The notes: generated by a model from the sequence alone, not told the origin. 64,000 nt of DNA from Adiantum capillus-veneris (GCA_014529385.2 CM043971.1:60094709-60158708); one strand, 5' to 3'. Shown: positions 12,640-24,200, counted from the stretch's first letter. Program-made: numbers and translations.

Positions 12640-13139
12640 TTGAGTTTAGAGGAGTCAAATTTACTAAGTGGCATTAGATCCTTGATCAGCTGGAGGATCT
12701 CCTTTGGAAACTTTATATCCAATTTTTTGATGGTTTATCACAGATCCACTGTTGTGCAGAAGGTATGTAGGCAATTCCAAAAGGTAGTAATAGATGGCTC
12801 ATCCTGTCTCATCATAGCATTTGTATCATCAGCAAATTGCTGAAGACACAGGTCTTTGCTAGCACCAGGGATGTGGGATACCTTTTATCTTGCCTGCCTC
12901 TAATTCTGTCTGCACCAGCCGTCCCAATTCATCAAAGCAGATAGCATACAATAAGGGGAAATAGGGCAGCCCTGTCTAATGGATTTCATCATAGGAAAGA
13001 CATCAATAAGATCACCATTGAGGGAGATTTTAGCACAAGCATTGCCAAAGAGAACTAGACAAACTTAATAAAAAGTTTCCCAATTCCTATATCATGAAGA
13101 GACTGAAAAATAAAATCATAAGCCTTATCAAATTCAATC
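12640..13139 (-). mobile_element. LINE reverse transcriptase fragment
   Basis: Read on the minus strand, this encodes a piece of a non-LTR (L1/RTE-type) reverse transcriptase: IEFDKAYDFIFQSLHDIG at the high-coordinate end, then MMKSIRQGCPISP at about 12995-12955 (the conserved GxRQGCPLSP block), then QQFADDTNAMM at about 12838-12810 (the catalytic YADD-type box, here FADD), then WNCLHTFCTTVDL. Stops and frame changes interrupt it, so it is a dead 5'- and 3'-truncated copy. It joins the PPR fragment abruptly at about 13140. Confidence 0.85.
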
Positions 13140-13475
13140 TTGAAGAACTTTTGGTGCTTTCTGAAGTGCACCACATTTGGCATACATATCGACTAGGGAA
13201 GTTCCAAGAACGACATCTCTTTTCAATATCCTCTGACTAACAATATCATCATGAATTTTTGTGTCCATATCAGAATCTTTTGTAGAGCCACATGATTCAA
13301 GATGCGCGCATAGGTGATTGCATCTAGAGAGCAGTGTGTTCCAAGAGACGACATTCCGGATAGAAAGCTCCTTAAGCACTTTTTGTGCTTTCTCAAGCAC
13401 ACTACATCTGGCATACATGTCGATCACTAGGGTAATCAATTTCATGTGCAAGAAACCAATCTTAATGGGCTGCCT
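13140..13475 (-). pseudogene. PPR protein fragment (PLS class)
   Basis: About 110 codons on the minus strand read as pentatricopeptide repeats: LVIDMYARCSVLEKAQKVL, then RNVVSWNTLLSRCN, then LGTSLVDMYAKCGALQKA. VDMYAKCG and the RNVVSWN signature are diagnostic of plant PLS-type PPR proteins, which bind organellar RNA. A whole protein would have more than ten repeats, so this is a fragment. The middle (HLCAHLESCGSTKDSDMDTK) does not fit the repeat register and suggests internal rearrangement. It is fused to LINE sequence at the low-coordinate end and followed by a local duplication at 13440-13530, consistent with a retro-copied or rearranged scrap. Confidence 0.75.
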
Positions 13476-13532
13476 ATGATAGTCATGATAATCAATTTCA
13501 TGTACAAGAAACCAGTCTTAATGGGCTGTCTC
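13436..13532. repeat. Short tandem duplication at PPR fragment edge
   Basis: A unit of about 50 bp (AATCAATTTCATGTGCAAGA, with AATGGGCTGCC) occurs twice in a row with few changes, extending the PPR-derived sequence. Confidence 0.8.
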
Positions 13533-13827
13533 ATCCCACATAGTTTCTCCTTGCTTACCTATTCAAGAAAACCATAAAAAATGCCAACTGTTAATTGATC
13601 AATACCATCCATGCTTTTGCCTCTGTACAAGAAAAATAGAATGAAGGTCAATGCTGATCACATAACATTCATGCTTTAGCCTCTACAATTGGAACCCATT
13701 TGCGGAGCTCAACGTCAAGATACAACATATCCTTTTGCCTCTATAAATTGAGACAGAATAAAGATTAATGGTGATCAAACAATAACATTCATGCTGCTGA
13801 GAGCAAAAGATGCTACTAGCTTCATAG

Positions 13828-13944
<117 letters not shown>

Positions 13945-13964
13945 GGCCTCTCAATATAATAATC

Positions 13965-15523
13965 AATATCTAATTCTCCTAAATGATTTTCTCTGTTATT
14001 AAACTAATCATTTAATATGGGGAAGTGCAAGTGGAGAAAAAGCTAGAATATTGGTTAAGCTAGCACACCGGGCCACAGTAGGGATTCAAAGGGGGGGCCA
14101 TCTGCAAAAAAGAAATGTGGAACAATGGGCTTAAAAGACCCTAAGGTTCAGCCCATTAAGACTTCCAAAATGCTAAGGTTCCAAAATTCAAAGGTTGTGT
14201 CCAAAGGCCAAATACTTGGGAAATTGGATGCTTAGTGTGTGTCACAAAAAGTCTTTATCAATCCCTACATAGGAGGGGGCGAGCCTTGCAAGTAGGGGAT
14301 GAGATAGAAACTCACACACACACACACACACACACAAGCTCCCTTTACACAAAGGGAATGAGGGACACATGTCAGCTCCCTAGCCCAGATGCCCACAAGG
14401 TGTACTCAAATCCTATTGGATGGCCTTGGAGGTGGACCAATGAGAATTAGGCTAGAGTAAATCTAGTTTAATTAATTTTTAAAAAATTAGTCAAAGAACC
14501 AATGGGAATTAAACTCTCTAGAAGACTATTGGACAGTCTCCCAAGGGGACCAATGAGCATTTAGCAGCCCAATGGCTTGCCTGATTCCTATTGGCCAAGA
14601 GGCAAAGGGGTCCAATGAGAGTTTATTTTAATTAAATAATTACCTAAAGCTCTCACAAAAGGGGAAAGGGGGACCCATGTCAAAAGGCTATCACTTATGC
14701 TGCTTAATCACCATTGGCTAAGCCTAGGGAGGTCGAATAGGATGCTAGCAAGAGCAAATAGCAAGAGGGGTCGACCAAGAGAGAGGGGGGGATCATTTTT
14801 GCAAGGCATTATCACACACACACTCACACAATCTCATGTGTGAAGTAAAGAAGACTCTCTCTCCTTCTGAAGCTTTAATGAAAAGCTTATCACCTACTCC
14901 AAGCTTGTGACAAGGAAGGTCTACACCAACAACTCTTGGCTTTGTGATGCAAATCCAACCAAGAGCCAAGCTTTAATACATGCTCATCTCCTCTACCATG
15001 ATAATTACTAAGCTAAGCTGTGCTAATATGAGTGATTATGTGAGGAGATGTACATCTCTCTCGTAAGAATACTCCTTCTTCCTCTCAATCTACTCTCATA
15101 CCCCTCTAGCTCTCACCATCTTCGAAGGTGTGTGAGGTCTTGGGTCTGAGACCGTGAGGGAATTGATGTTGTGTTTGATACGTGTTTTGCATAGTGCATG
15201 AAGTTTCCATCTTCATTGCACTAGCTAGTATTGAAGGAACACAAGAAATTGTATTGTAAAATGTATCTCTTGATGGGAGAAACCATAATACAAGCCTTTT
15301 GGAGGGGGGACCGGCTCCATGCAAATCCGGTCCTCAAATGTTGTCAATTGCTTAATTTCTCTCTCTTTTGAAGTATTGTTCATGCTATCTAACTAGGTGT
15401 TATGCTTTTTGTTGCTCTATCCACCCAAGCACTCTTGTTAATCTCATTAGGAATCTATTCTAATGAAATGTTCACTATGTTCATGCTATTTTCCGCTACA
15501 CACAAGTTACTAGGCCATTAAAT
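13965..15523 (+). repeat. 1.56-kb dispersed repeat, copy 2
   Basis: It is colinear with 4841-6403, starting at the same AATATCTAATTCTCC and ending AGTTACTAGGCCATTAAAT. The CA microsatellite (14313-14336) is shared. Differences are scattered substitutions and small indels, so both copies derive from one element family and inserted independently: the flanks (AATAATC on the left, AATACAATA on the right) are unlike those of copy 1. Confidence 0.75.
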
Positions 15524-15912
15524 AATACAATATAATATAAATTGCTCAAAAAATTCACAATAATCTCTATCATCCTGTAATATATTTTCCTCTCCAAGGA
15601 CAATGTGTGCAGTTGTGGTACTTGCAAATCAATGATAGAGTGTGTGAGATATAAAATGTTTTGATCCCTTCCCTTTTATAGCTTCGTCTACAACTATGAG
15701 ACTTTATTTTGTTTTCTTATTTATATTAGCAACAAATATATCAATAAAGAAACTTAGTTGATGATCGAGCGAGTAACCATGATATTTGTCAATAATTAGT
15801 TGTTTAACTCTGCTTAATGAATTTTTACTAAAATGAAACTAGGGGCAGACAAACTTACTACAATTACTTGATCCATAGTAAGTGATAAATTACTAGATGA
15901 AACACCCTTTGC
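15524..15912. other. AT-rich spacer
   Basis: No gene or strong repeat is seen here. It has scattered ACTTACTA and TACTAGATGA words related to the array that follows. Confidence 0.5.
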
Positions 15913-16140
15913 TATATAGAAGTTTATAAACTAACAGATGAGGATGCGAAAGAGCTAGCTACTATATAGGAGTTCATAACTTACTAGATGAACTTACTAG
16001 ATAAAGACGTCCAAGAACAGGTTTCTATATAGGAGTTTATGACTTACTATATGAACTTACTAGATCAACACGTCCAAGAGCAAGTTACTATATAGGAGTT
16101 TGTGATTTTCTAGATGAATTAGAAAATTGCTAGCTTACTT
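15913..16140. repeat. 65-bp degenerate tandem array
   Basis: Roughly 3.5 units begin with CTATATAGGAGTTTATGA and contain ACTTACTAGATGA and ACGTCCAAGAGCA. Starts are at about 15913, 15962, 16023 and 16089. A related short cluster is at 8050-8160. Confidence 0.8.
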
Positions 16141-16485
16141 GCTAGATTAAATGTGAAAACTCCTACTTGTAACTAGGAATTATTGAGCATGTACTCTAAC
16201 TTTCTATCTAGAAACACGTCCAAAGCTCCTTGTGCACTCAATATTGGCTTGTTCTTCATGGGGCTGGTATATGGCCATGTAGGGCACATGTTTCCCCAAC
16301 TACCCATGTCAAAATTCTTGACTTTGCACTTATCGATGGCCTGATCTTCCAATTTTTCTCATTTTTCATCTTTTGTTGTTTCTAGAGGGCTCGTCCGTTG
16401 GTGGATTTGTGATGTGAACACATGTATGGCCTCAGGAGATGATAAGGAATCATGTAATGAGGTTACATTCTCCTTTTCGTGCATT

Positions 16486-16511
16486 TTCATGGGACATGCA
16501 TGTCCCATGAA
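16486..16511. repeat. 26-bp perfect palindrome
   Basis: The left half TTCATGGGACATG is exactly the reverse complement of the right half. The related copy is at 16772-16795. Confidence 0.95.
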
Positions 16512-16771
16512 TGTTGTCTTTCTTAACATGCAACATGATGAGTAGATAGCCCTTGGTCTCCTAATGCTAGATATGTGCTTGGTTCTCAAATTGGGTTCCT
16601 GGTTTGTGAGGCTACCTCAAATTTTGCATTGTGTCACTCCAAAGCGCTCCTGATGGTTTTTGCCTTGGTTTTAATGTGCATGTGTGATTTTCTTGCATAT
16701 ATGGCTTGTATGAGATGTGATAGATGGGGCTATGAGGTCAAAGTTTGCATATCCTGCCTAAAATGCCTATT

Positions 16772-16795
16772 TCATGGGACACGCGCGTCCCATGA
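16772..16795. repeat. 24-bp near-palindrome, same family
   Basis: TCATGGGACACG followed by CGCGTCCCATGA has one mismatched pair. The outer TCATGGGAC/GTCCCATGA arms are identical to those of the palindrome at 16486, while the centre differs. Confidence 0.95.
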
Positions 16796-17981
16796 TTTTG
16801 ACCTAGATGGAATTTTTTAGCTTGCCTATGTGTTCCCCATGCTTTGGTTATCACATGGTTTCATTTTAGTCATATTTGGATTGGTTTTAAGGCTTCATGC
16901 AACGTGTTTTGTGCGGCTTGTGCGGTGGGCACGTTTTTGTTGCATGCATGCGCTGTCTGATGCGCTTTTGTGCTATGCATACATAAACATCAACTGTGGA
17001 TGGTATAGAAACCCTACCTCTCATCTTGTGTGCGGTGGTGCGGTGTGGAGGGTGTATGAAGCGCTCGAAGTCGCAATCGCTCTCGTCTCTCAGTGTCTCT
17101 AGCTCTCATAGAATGCAAATGACTAGAAATTTGGCTCTAAGTGCTTATACTCCCCGACATGACCAACTTACCCATAGTTTGTGCACCAATGTGCTTAGTA
17201 CGCCATGCACTTACGCTACAGGTTTAATCATGCTTGATTCTGAGCTCCCATTCGCTCTACTTTACCGTTTTCACCGCGTGGTGGGATAAGTGAAATTTTG
17301 GACTTTCACCGTTTGATGTGCAGACTTCCACGATGCTCTGTGAGGTGTTGTAGATGACCCATTTGCAGTCAAAATATTTTTTTGGCCTTCTTGCCTCGTA
17401 TTATTAATTTTTGAGTGAAAAATAGTAAAAGAAAATAGCAAAATTTAGTAAAAATTAGCAATTGCCCACAAAAAAAAATCTTAAAATTTCCATCAGCCAA
17501 TGCAAAATAGACTTTAAGAAAAATGTGATGATGGTCTTAAGGTTTGGCACCCGTTTATTGCAATTTTATGCCAGAAACCTTAATTTATGGTTATGAACTA
17601 GCAAGAGACTACTAATTTTTGCTCATGAAGTGCTTCACTCACACCTAGGGGTTCATATATAGTGGTCCCCTTTTCGTTTGACATGCTATGGATGGCCTCT
17701 TATAGCCTGATTCAACAAAATTGTGCCAAAATTACTCTTTTCTATTGTCGTTTGTCCTTTTTCCTGCTGTGACAGTCATTCATTGGATGTGGTGACAGGC
17801 ATGCCTCCCCCCACCTGTCTTGAGTCATATTGACCTTGCTGTGGTTAAGGCATGCATGTGCATGGGTGGTGGTAACAGTGCCTAATGCATGGCCATGTAA
17901 TGTGGCCTTAGGATGCAGTCAAAGTCAATGCACGTCAAAGATTATGGTAGTGCAAGAGAAAGGTATTGGAGCAAATTTGGA

Positions 17982-18471
17982 CCAATGGCTTTTGTTGTCA
18001 AGGTTGTATTTCTTGGTGATTCAAGCATGGTTCAGTGTTTTCACCTTTGCTTTGCTATCTTTTCACGGTTGATAGACATCAATATGTAAGCTAGTCGGCA
18101 AACATTGTCGATAGGTATTGGACTTGGATCTTGTCTGTGTGTGTCGTGTGCCATTATACTTGTATTAGCTGTGCTGTTGTGGATGTGAATGGCATTCTAT
18201 TACATAGACTTCTTCTTTTCTTGTTGTCCAATGGCTTTTGTTGTCGAGGTTGTATTTCTTGGTGATTCAAGCATCGTTCAGTGTTTTCACCATTGCTCGG
18301 CTATCTTTTCACGGTTGATAGACATCAATATGTAAGCTAGTCAACGAGCATTGTCTATAGGTATTGGACTTGGATCTTGTTTGTGTGTGTCGTGTGCCAT
18401 TATACTTGTATTAGCTGTTGTTGTGGATGTGAATGGCATTCTATTACACAGACTTATTCTTTTCTTGTTGG
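17982..18471. repeat. 246-bp tandem duplication
   Basis: Two adjacent copies start CCAATGGCTTTTGTTGTC at 17982 and 18228 and end TCTTTTCTTGTTG. They share nearly all bases. No coding function is apparent. Confidence 0.92.
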
Positions 18472-19202
18472 CACTTTAGGAACCCACTTCCTTTTTTCTT
18501 GAGTCATGGCTCATTTGATCTTTGTATTTGTACCTTTTGGGGAAGTCTAGATTGCCGTTTGTTTTTTGTTGTCAGTTTGGGCTTTGCTTTTGGTCTTTGG
18601 CACCCAGATGGACTTTCTATTGCTTTGGGGGGTCATAATCAGCGGTGTTGTTGGAGTCTTCTCTCTTGAGGCCTGTGATTGCTTAGGTAGCCTAATATAT
18701 GCCGCTCCTTCATAGTGGCCTTGAACGTGTAGAGTTTTCTTTCGTACCCATCTTTGGTGAACCTGAGGTAACCAAGACTAGTCATTTCCTAGCGCTTGAC
18801 TGGTTCTATGCCTCTTTTTCTTGATCTTTGGGCTTCTTTTGATACATGTGGTTGTGTTTATTGGCTTTTCCCGTGGTTTTGTATGCTTTGGAACCCAAAT
18901 TTTTGTCTTCCCCTTTTGTGCTTGATGCAGTTTCTTAAGTGCCCATATGGTAGTTTGTTGTGCTCTTAGCTTCGGATATTGTAGGGTTTGATTTATCTTG
19001 CCCTGCTTAGGTGTTGGTGTGGTTTCCTATGAGTATAAGTAGTCTTTAGTAGCCAAGAGGGTTTGACAAAGTATGAAATGAATACTTCATCCCTTGCAAT
19101 GTTCACCTGCTTAGGCATTGGTGTGGTTTCCCATGAGTAAGATTTAGAAATTTTATCATGTAGGAAAACGGAGTCTTTCTCAGTGTTTTTCATAAAATGC
19201 AT
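18472..19202. other. Unassigned spacer
   Basis: T-rich sequence with no gene I can support. CTTAGGCATTGGTGTGGTTTCCCATGAGT recurs at about 19008 and 19110, giving a short imperfect duplication of 30 bp (only the first 20 bases are near-invariant). Confidence 0.45.
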
Positions 19203-19282
19203 AACATCACGAGCTTCTGGTCGAGAGGCACCACATACCTAGCTAGGTATGCGGCGCCTCCCTCACAAAAGCTCATGATGTT
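19203..19282. repeat. 80-nt foldback hairpin
   Basis: The outer arm AACATCACGAGCTT (19203-19216) pairs with AAGCTCATGATGTT (19269-19282), and the inner arm GAGGCACCACATACCT (19225-19240) pairs with AGGTATGCGGCGCCTC (19245-19260). There are three mismatched or wobble positions and a 4-nt AGCT loop. Asymmetric 8-nt internal loops separate the arms. It lies 16 bp upstream of the open frame at 19298. It could be a small foldback element, a miRNA-like precursor or a regulatory hairpin. Confidence 0.85.
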
Positions 19283-19297
19283 GAGGTAAGTTACAAT

Positions 19298-21228
19298 GTG
19301 GGAAATATTGTGAGGATTTTTTCAAAACTTCTTGTGATCGTAGGAAGCACTGTATCGCTTGAGAGCCCAGAGAAACGGAAGAGAGGCGACAGACCGGTAG
19401 GGGTTGAACCCTTCAAGCCCATTGAGGTGAACATCATGGAAACTAGCTACCTAGAAGCCAACACGTGCCTCTTCAAGGGCAATTTTTATGACAAGGATCA
19501 AAAGAAAGTGGGAGTGGTGACGCCACCCGAATCTCTTTTCACTATCGACAAGAACGAGGAATGCATGAAGATCGTATGCAAGGTGGGGTTAGAAGAGTAC
19601 TTTGAGCTACCACGTCTGTGGGGAGTGGACGCGCAAAGAGCTTACGATCTAATGACCTCCATCGATGAGGATGGAAATGTTGAGCTTACTAGCAAGGAGG
19701 GAGAAAGGATACAAGTGAAAATCACAGAAGAAATACTGAATGAAGCACTTAAACTCCCCTCCTCAAGACAAGCACACAAGTTGACTGAGCAGGACAATAA
19801 GATCACCTTCCTCACACATCATGGCAAGAAAGAAACTTCTAAGTATCTGGTCAATCTGGAAATAGCTCTACCATTGATGCTATATGAGCAACATTTTGTG
19901 ATGGGCAAGCCTCCCACCCAAACAAGAGGGTGGCAGGATTTATGGCCAAGGCCATGGCTTCAAGAGCCAACCAGAAAGGGGACTTCAGTCGAAACATCCT
20001 GTCTAAGCTGGTAAACTACAAGAAGAGTAAAGGAATAATGCAGAAGCCATACCTGGGCGCAGCCTCAAGGGTTGTCTAAGACGAGCCCTTCAAGCCCAGC
20101 ATCATCATTCCTCCTAGAGCAGCAAAACAAAAGAGCAGGGTGCTATACAACCAAAGGAACATCATGTTATAGTGCCTATTTTAGAAGTTGAGGGAACCAC
20201 AAGAACAACCAAGGTGGTTGCCAACTTCTTGGCAAGGAGAACAAAAGAAGACCCCTTGGTGCTGCAGAGCCAAGGGTGATTACCTTTCGGTGAATCCATA
20301 AAGACAAAAATCCCATGAAGGTTATCAATTTGGAAGTCAGCATCACTATTAAAGGTAAAGAGTCCACAAAGGAACAAGAGGCGGCACCTTAAGTCCCCAC
20401 TACCACAGAAAAACCCATTCTTCTGGGATTGCCGGCCCGACAATTTATGGAAGAAGAGGAAGTAGGCCCAAGTCATAAGGAAACCCCTAAAGAGTTTGCA
20501 GATGAAGAAGAAGAAGAGAAGGAACAAATGGAATCAAAAATCTCCAAAGAAGATGGTGAGACAGATGTTGACATCGCTCATCATCTCAACAGGATTTTTT
20601 GATGATGAAGAAAATCAACAAAGCAGCCCAGCAAAAGGATGAGGATAATGAAAGACTCCATGAAGTTTTGGAGCAATTTCAAGCCGTGGCATCAACACAG
20701 AATGATAAAATTGGAGAGCTACAAGAGAAGGTGGCCATATACACCAACCTCCACGAAGCCAAACAAGTATAAAGTAGGGAATCAAGTGAAAGGATTAATG
20801 AAGCGATCCAAAGAGCAATAAAAGCAGAAAAAGAAGCTCAAGACTTTGAAAAACAAGCCAATCAAATGCGCATAGCACTCAAAGTGGCCAATGAGAGAAG
20901 AGTGGTGGCTAAGGGGGCACGAGAAGGAGCTGCAAGTTGTAATATTAGATCTGCAATCAAATTAGATGCTACCACTAGAAACCTACAAATGAAAGAAGTT
21001 AAAAGCAGCCTGCAACAAATGGATGAACTTAAATTTACTGAAGAGGGCTTGGGGTTGGGCATGGAAGAAAAACCCCTTGAGGAAGAGCATGGACTTGAAG
21101 AAGAAATGTTGCCAATTAATCGAACTAAAATAGAGCTCTCTAGAATAGGAGCTCTCTCAACTCCTTGCCGGCATGGTAGAACCCATCCTGAAGGACTGCA
21201 TGGAGTGGGAGAGGCGTATCCTCCATAG
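19298..21228 (+). pseudogene. Broken coiled-coil ORF, possibly element-derived
   Basis: The first 205 or so codons are open, with a coding-like stretch from VGVEPFKPIEVNIMETSYLE to ITEEILNEALKLPSSRQAHK, including LWGVDAQRAYDLMTSIDEDG. A frameshift near 19930 leads into VAGFMAKAMASRANQKGDFS, then LVNYKKSKGIMQKPYLGAAS and a stop. After a poorly open stretch, coding character returns at about 20595: a predicted coiled coil with LHEVLEQFQAVASTQNDKIG, then RINEAIQRAIKAEKEAQDFE, to KSSLQQMDELKFTEEGLGLG. I do not recognise the family. The globular N-terminus plus coiled coil recalls ORF1/Gag-like proteins of plant retroelements, but that is only a resemblance. Multiple frameshifts show it is not translated intact. 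Confidence 0.55.
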
Positions 21229-21361
21229 TGTCATTTTGAGTTTCTTCAAGTGGGGTGACACGAAAAAAGAATACAATAAGCCTACCCTCCATTACGCACT
21301 TCTTAAGTATGAACCATCAAGACAAGGGTGCGTTTAATTCACAAGAAGATTTATAAATTTT

Positions 21362-21652
21362 CTAAGTCAAGGCTGTTTCTTCCAATGTTAACCCAAATTC
21401 CTCATATTGAGTATGAAAATCCGCAACTCGTCCAACTCTCAACACTTGCTTGAAGAGTGATACATTAGCATATGGATCCCCTGACCCATCATATTTTGTC
21501 TTGACACATTGAGCCACTTGATATGGTCTTAATCGTTGTGGTTCAGTCACCAATTTAACCAATTCGTGGTCTCTTGGAAAGACATCTCTCGCCCTATCCT
21601 CGCGTCTTAGAGAGAATCCCGGTGGATTATTCTGTGATGTGTATTGTGGCAT
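21362..21652 (-). pseudogene. Retrotransposon Gag fragment
   Basis: A 96-codon minus-strand frame has a Gag N-terminal core: RDHELVKLVTEPQRLRPYQV, then VKTKYDGSGDPYANVSLFKQ, then VADFHTQYEEFGLTLEETAL. The DGSGDPYxxxxxFKQV segment matches the capsid start of gypsy Gag proteins (usual form FDGTGDPxxHLxxF). It begins at an ATG (21652) and runs into a stop after the conserved part. If it belongs with the LTR-like end at 25.79 kb and the palindromic leader at 22.5-24.2 kb, all three form one 5'-intact, 3'-truncated minus-strand element. Confidence 0.6.
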
Positions 21653-22508
21653 CGTTATTGGATGAAAGCAAGTAGATATTGGAGTACCCTTGTATGTGTA
21701 TCATTCTAAGTCAATTGGATTGAAATTTGACAAGTTTGTACTCACGTCCATACTTGCACTCCGTTAGCATTTGTGTACGTGAATGCATAGAGATTCTTAT
21801 GGGTGGTCAACTCTCTAGCATTGGGCTCTACACACCTCTAGAAGATGTATGGATCCCTGTTTGTGAATCTATATAAGCCCTCATGAGTGTAATTTGTAAG
21901 CACTCTCATGGATTCATTGGCTTTGATGAATCTCACGTTTGGTTTGTGGATTAGAGGATGCCTCTCCTCTAGGTATTCTCCCAATCCCTCTCCTCTAGGT
22001 ATTCTCCCAATCCCCCTGTTGAAGGCATTGAAACGTTTTTCATGTCTTTGAGTGGAGTAGAAAACCCTGGTGGTGAATGATTTATCATGATTAAGGATCA
22101 CTCAAATCTCTAAAGATAGTCCTTGACAATCTCGCTTTGGCTTAGTGCAACTTATCTCGTTTTGCCCCTGGTCAGGTCTCTCAAAAGTCAGGAATTTGTG
22201 ACTTTTGGTCTTTGTAAACTAGTCTTGGGGTACCCCTAAAGTTTGGATCTAGGGAACCTAGTAAAATTCAGCTCTGAAACTTTCTTCCTAGCTATACTTG
22301 ACTCAATTTGGAGTTGTCTATCAAAAGTTAGAGCAGTTTTAGTGAACTGCACTTGTAACAGCACTCAAAACAGTCTCAAGACTAGAACATAGGAACTTTG
22401 GCTTGTATCTTGGCCTCCCAATGGTATTTTTAGCTTAAACTTGAGATTTGGGATGTTCTCAAGTATGTCTACAAGATCACCAAGTCAGATACCCCCACTA
22501 TGCTGAGA
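21653..22508. other. Spacer with 27-bp tandem duplication
   Basis: No gene is supported, although a minus-strand 87-codon frame (21838-22101) is open. CCTCTCCTCTAGGTATTCTC is repeated at 21960 and 21987. Confidence 0.4.
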
Positions 22509-24200
22509 GGTACATGGATCGCGATCCATGTTCCCTGTCTGATTTGTTTCTCCAAATTTTTACTGGGTGTAGACAAGGTCATGTACAGGCTCTGTACCAA
22601 TTTTTAGCAAATTCAAATGTTGAGGTACATGGATCGGAATCCATGTTCAACCACATCTGGACTTGATCTCTTTGCAACTTATTGCACTCTATGTCCAGAA
22701 GCTAAATCTTAAATCTTTTTGGATTTAGACTTTCAATACAAGGTCTGCATTGCGGTTTTCAATCTGTCACCTGTTTTGTTCCCTTTTGACGCAAATTTGC
22801 TCATTTTTTCCAAAATTAGACTTGGGGATATGTTTTCTTATGTAAGCACTACTGATCTAGAAACAAGCTATCACTATGGGTACATGGATCACGATCCATG
22901 TTTGGAGCCCAAATTGACTTCTCTTGGTACCATTAGAATCAGCATGACTAGTAGATCCTATGGTATCAGAATTTTTGAAAATGGACCTCTGGATTGAAAG
23001 TTGGGTCAGTTATGGCACTTGCACAGAGTACTTGGCAGTTCTAGACTTTTGGTTTGGTTTTTGGTATCCAAATTCACTTTTGAAAAGACCACTAAACTCT
23101 TGGTGATGTCCTCTAGCTATGGTGCAAGTATCAGTCTGTGACAAAGAAACATGGATCGCGATTTATGTACCTATGTGTGAGATTGCATCGAAACTTGGCA
23201 CACAGCTTTGCCTTGGTCTCTTGATTCCTGCTATATGGTCTTTATGTGATTTGGACCTTTCATGGCCAGTTCACAATGGTCTTTGCTACAGGCTGGAAAA
23301 GTTCCTGTCCAAAAATTTCTCAGAGGTACATGGATCGCGATCCATGTTCCACCACTTTTGGATCTGAAAGTTTGGTGCGCTAATAGCTTGTGATGTTTGT
23401 AGCTTGCTCCACAAAAATTTCTGGATCGGGATCAGTTTTGCCCAACCAAAACTGACTTCTATAGTCTATTGTGGCAGTTTTGACAATGCTCTGTTTTTTG
23501 CTCTTTTGATCACTTTTTACAACTTTTTTGCATTTGGTTCTTTTGGGAAAATTGTTTGTCTATATGTCAGCTATCCACTGCTCAAATTTTTTCATGAGGT
23601 ACATGGATCGCGATCCATGTTTGACCACATTTTGACATGAAAATTGGTCTGCTTGTAGTGCATGTTATGGTGATACTTTTCCCCAAATCCTTTTGAATTT
23701 GGCCAACTTTTTTCTAATCAAAAGTGAGTTTTTCTATCTGCCCTGCAGTTTTTGACTAGTTTCTGTATTTGGCTATTTTAACCAGCTTTTTTCAATTTTT
23801 TGACATGGTCCCTTTTGGCAAAGTTGTTCCAAATGATATCAAGAATGTACTTGTCAAATATTAGCCCCAAATGTCAAAAAGGTATACGGATCGCAATCCA
23901 TGTTTGGCAGCATTTTTTCATGAATTTGTTATGTTGGTTCTCTATGCCCTATAGAAGCCAAATCTCACCCCTTTTTGAATTTGGATCCCAAAATCTCACG
24001 ATTTGCCCAATTTTGTGTCTGAATCCTTATTTTGGCTGTTTTGCCCTAAAAGTCAATTCTCATGTGATTTTAGATTTTCTCTTTTAAGCAAACTTGATCA
24101 GAGCAATTTCCCAATGATGCTCACTGTAACTAGTAACTTTTCACCAAAAATGGTCTCTGGGGTACATGGATCGCCATCCATGTTCCTCCACAGAATCTGA
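22509..24200. repeat. Diverged ~270-bp tandem array with CATGGATCGCGATCCATG palindromes
   Basis: The palindrome CATGGATCGCGATCCATG occurs exactly at 22513, 23329 and 23602. Near-copies lie at 22628 (centre GGAA), 22883 (CACG), 23150, 23885 and 24165 (GCCA), with a remnant at 23421. It is usually preceded by GAGGTA and followed by TT plus a CCAC-containing stretch. Two interleaved spacing series are visible: 22628, 22883, 23150 and 23421 (255, 267, 271), and 23329, 23602, 23885 and 24165 (273, 283, 280). The inter-palindrome sequence is diverged but alignable (ACCACATTTTGACATGAA-like blocks, TTTTGAATTTGG). The palindrome is the best-conserved part. Short ORFs over the array end in EVHGSRSMF merely because they translate the motif. 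Confidence 0.9.

Larger units (their letters stand above)
16141..17980. other. Unassigned region with two CATGGGAC palindromes
   Basis: I could not assign a gene. Open frames at 16575-16820, 16830-17102 and 16996-17289 are rich in Cys, Trp, Phe and His and have no recognisable domain. Two related palindromes (16486-16511 and 16772-16795) are the only clear structure. The style of sequence resembles the palindrome-bearing region at 22.5-24.2 kb and may be a retrotransposon leader. Confidence 0.45.

Noticed and set aside
16830-17289. Cys/Trp-rich ORFs as membrane proteins
   Set aside because: The overlapping frames are both open by chance in T/G-rich DNA, with no conserved domain.
22509-24200. 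CRISPR-like array of palindromic repeats
   Set aside because: Spacings are 90-285 bp and the intervening DNA is itself a diverged repeat; no cas genes; the context is a eukaryotic genome.
22448-24200. Family of small proteins ending EVHGSRSMF
   Set aside because: The shared ending is the translated palindrome; the rest of each ORF is unrelated and the frames are short.
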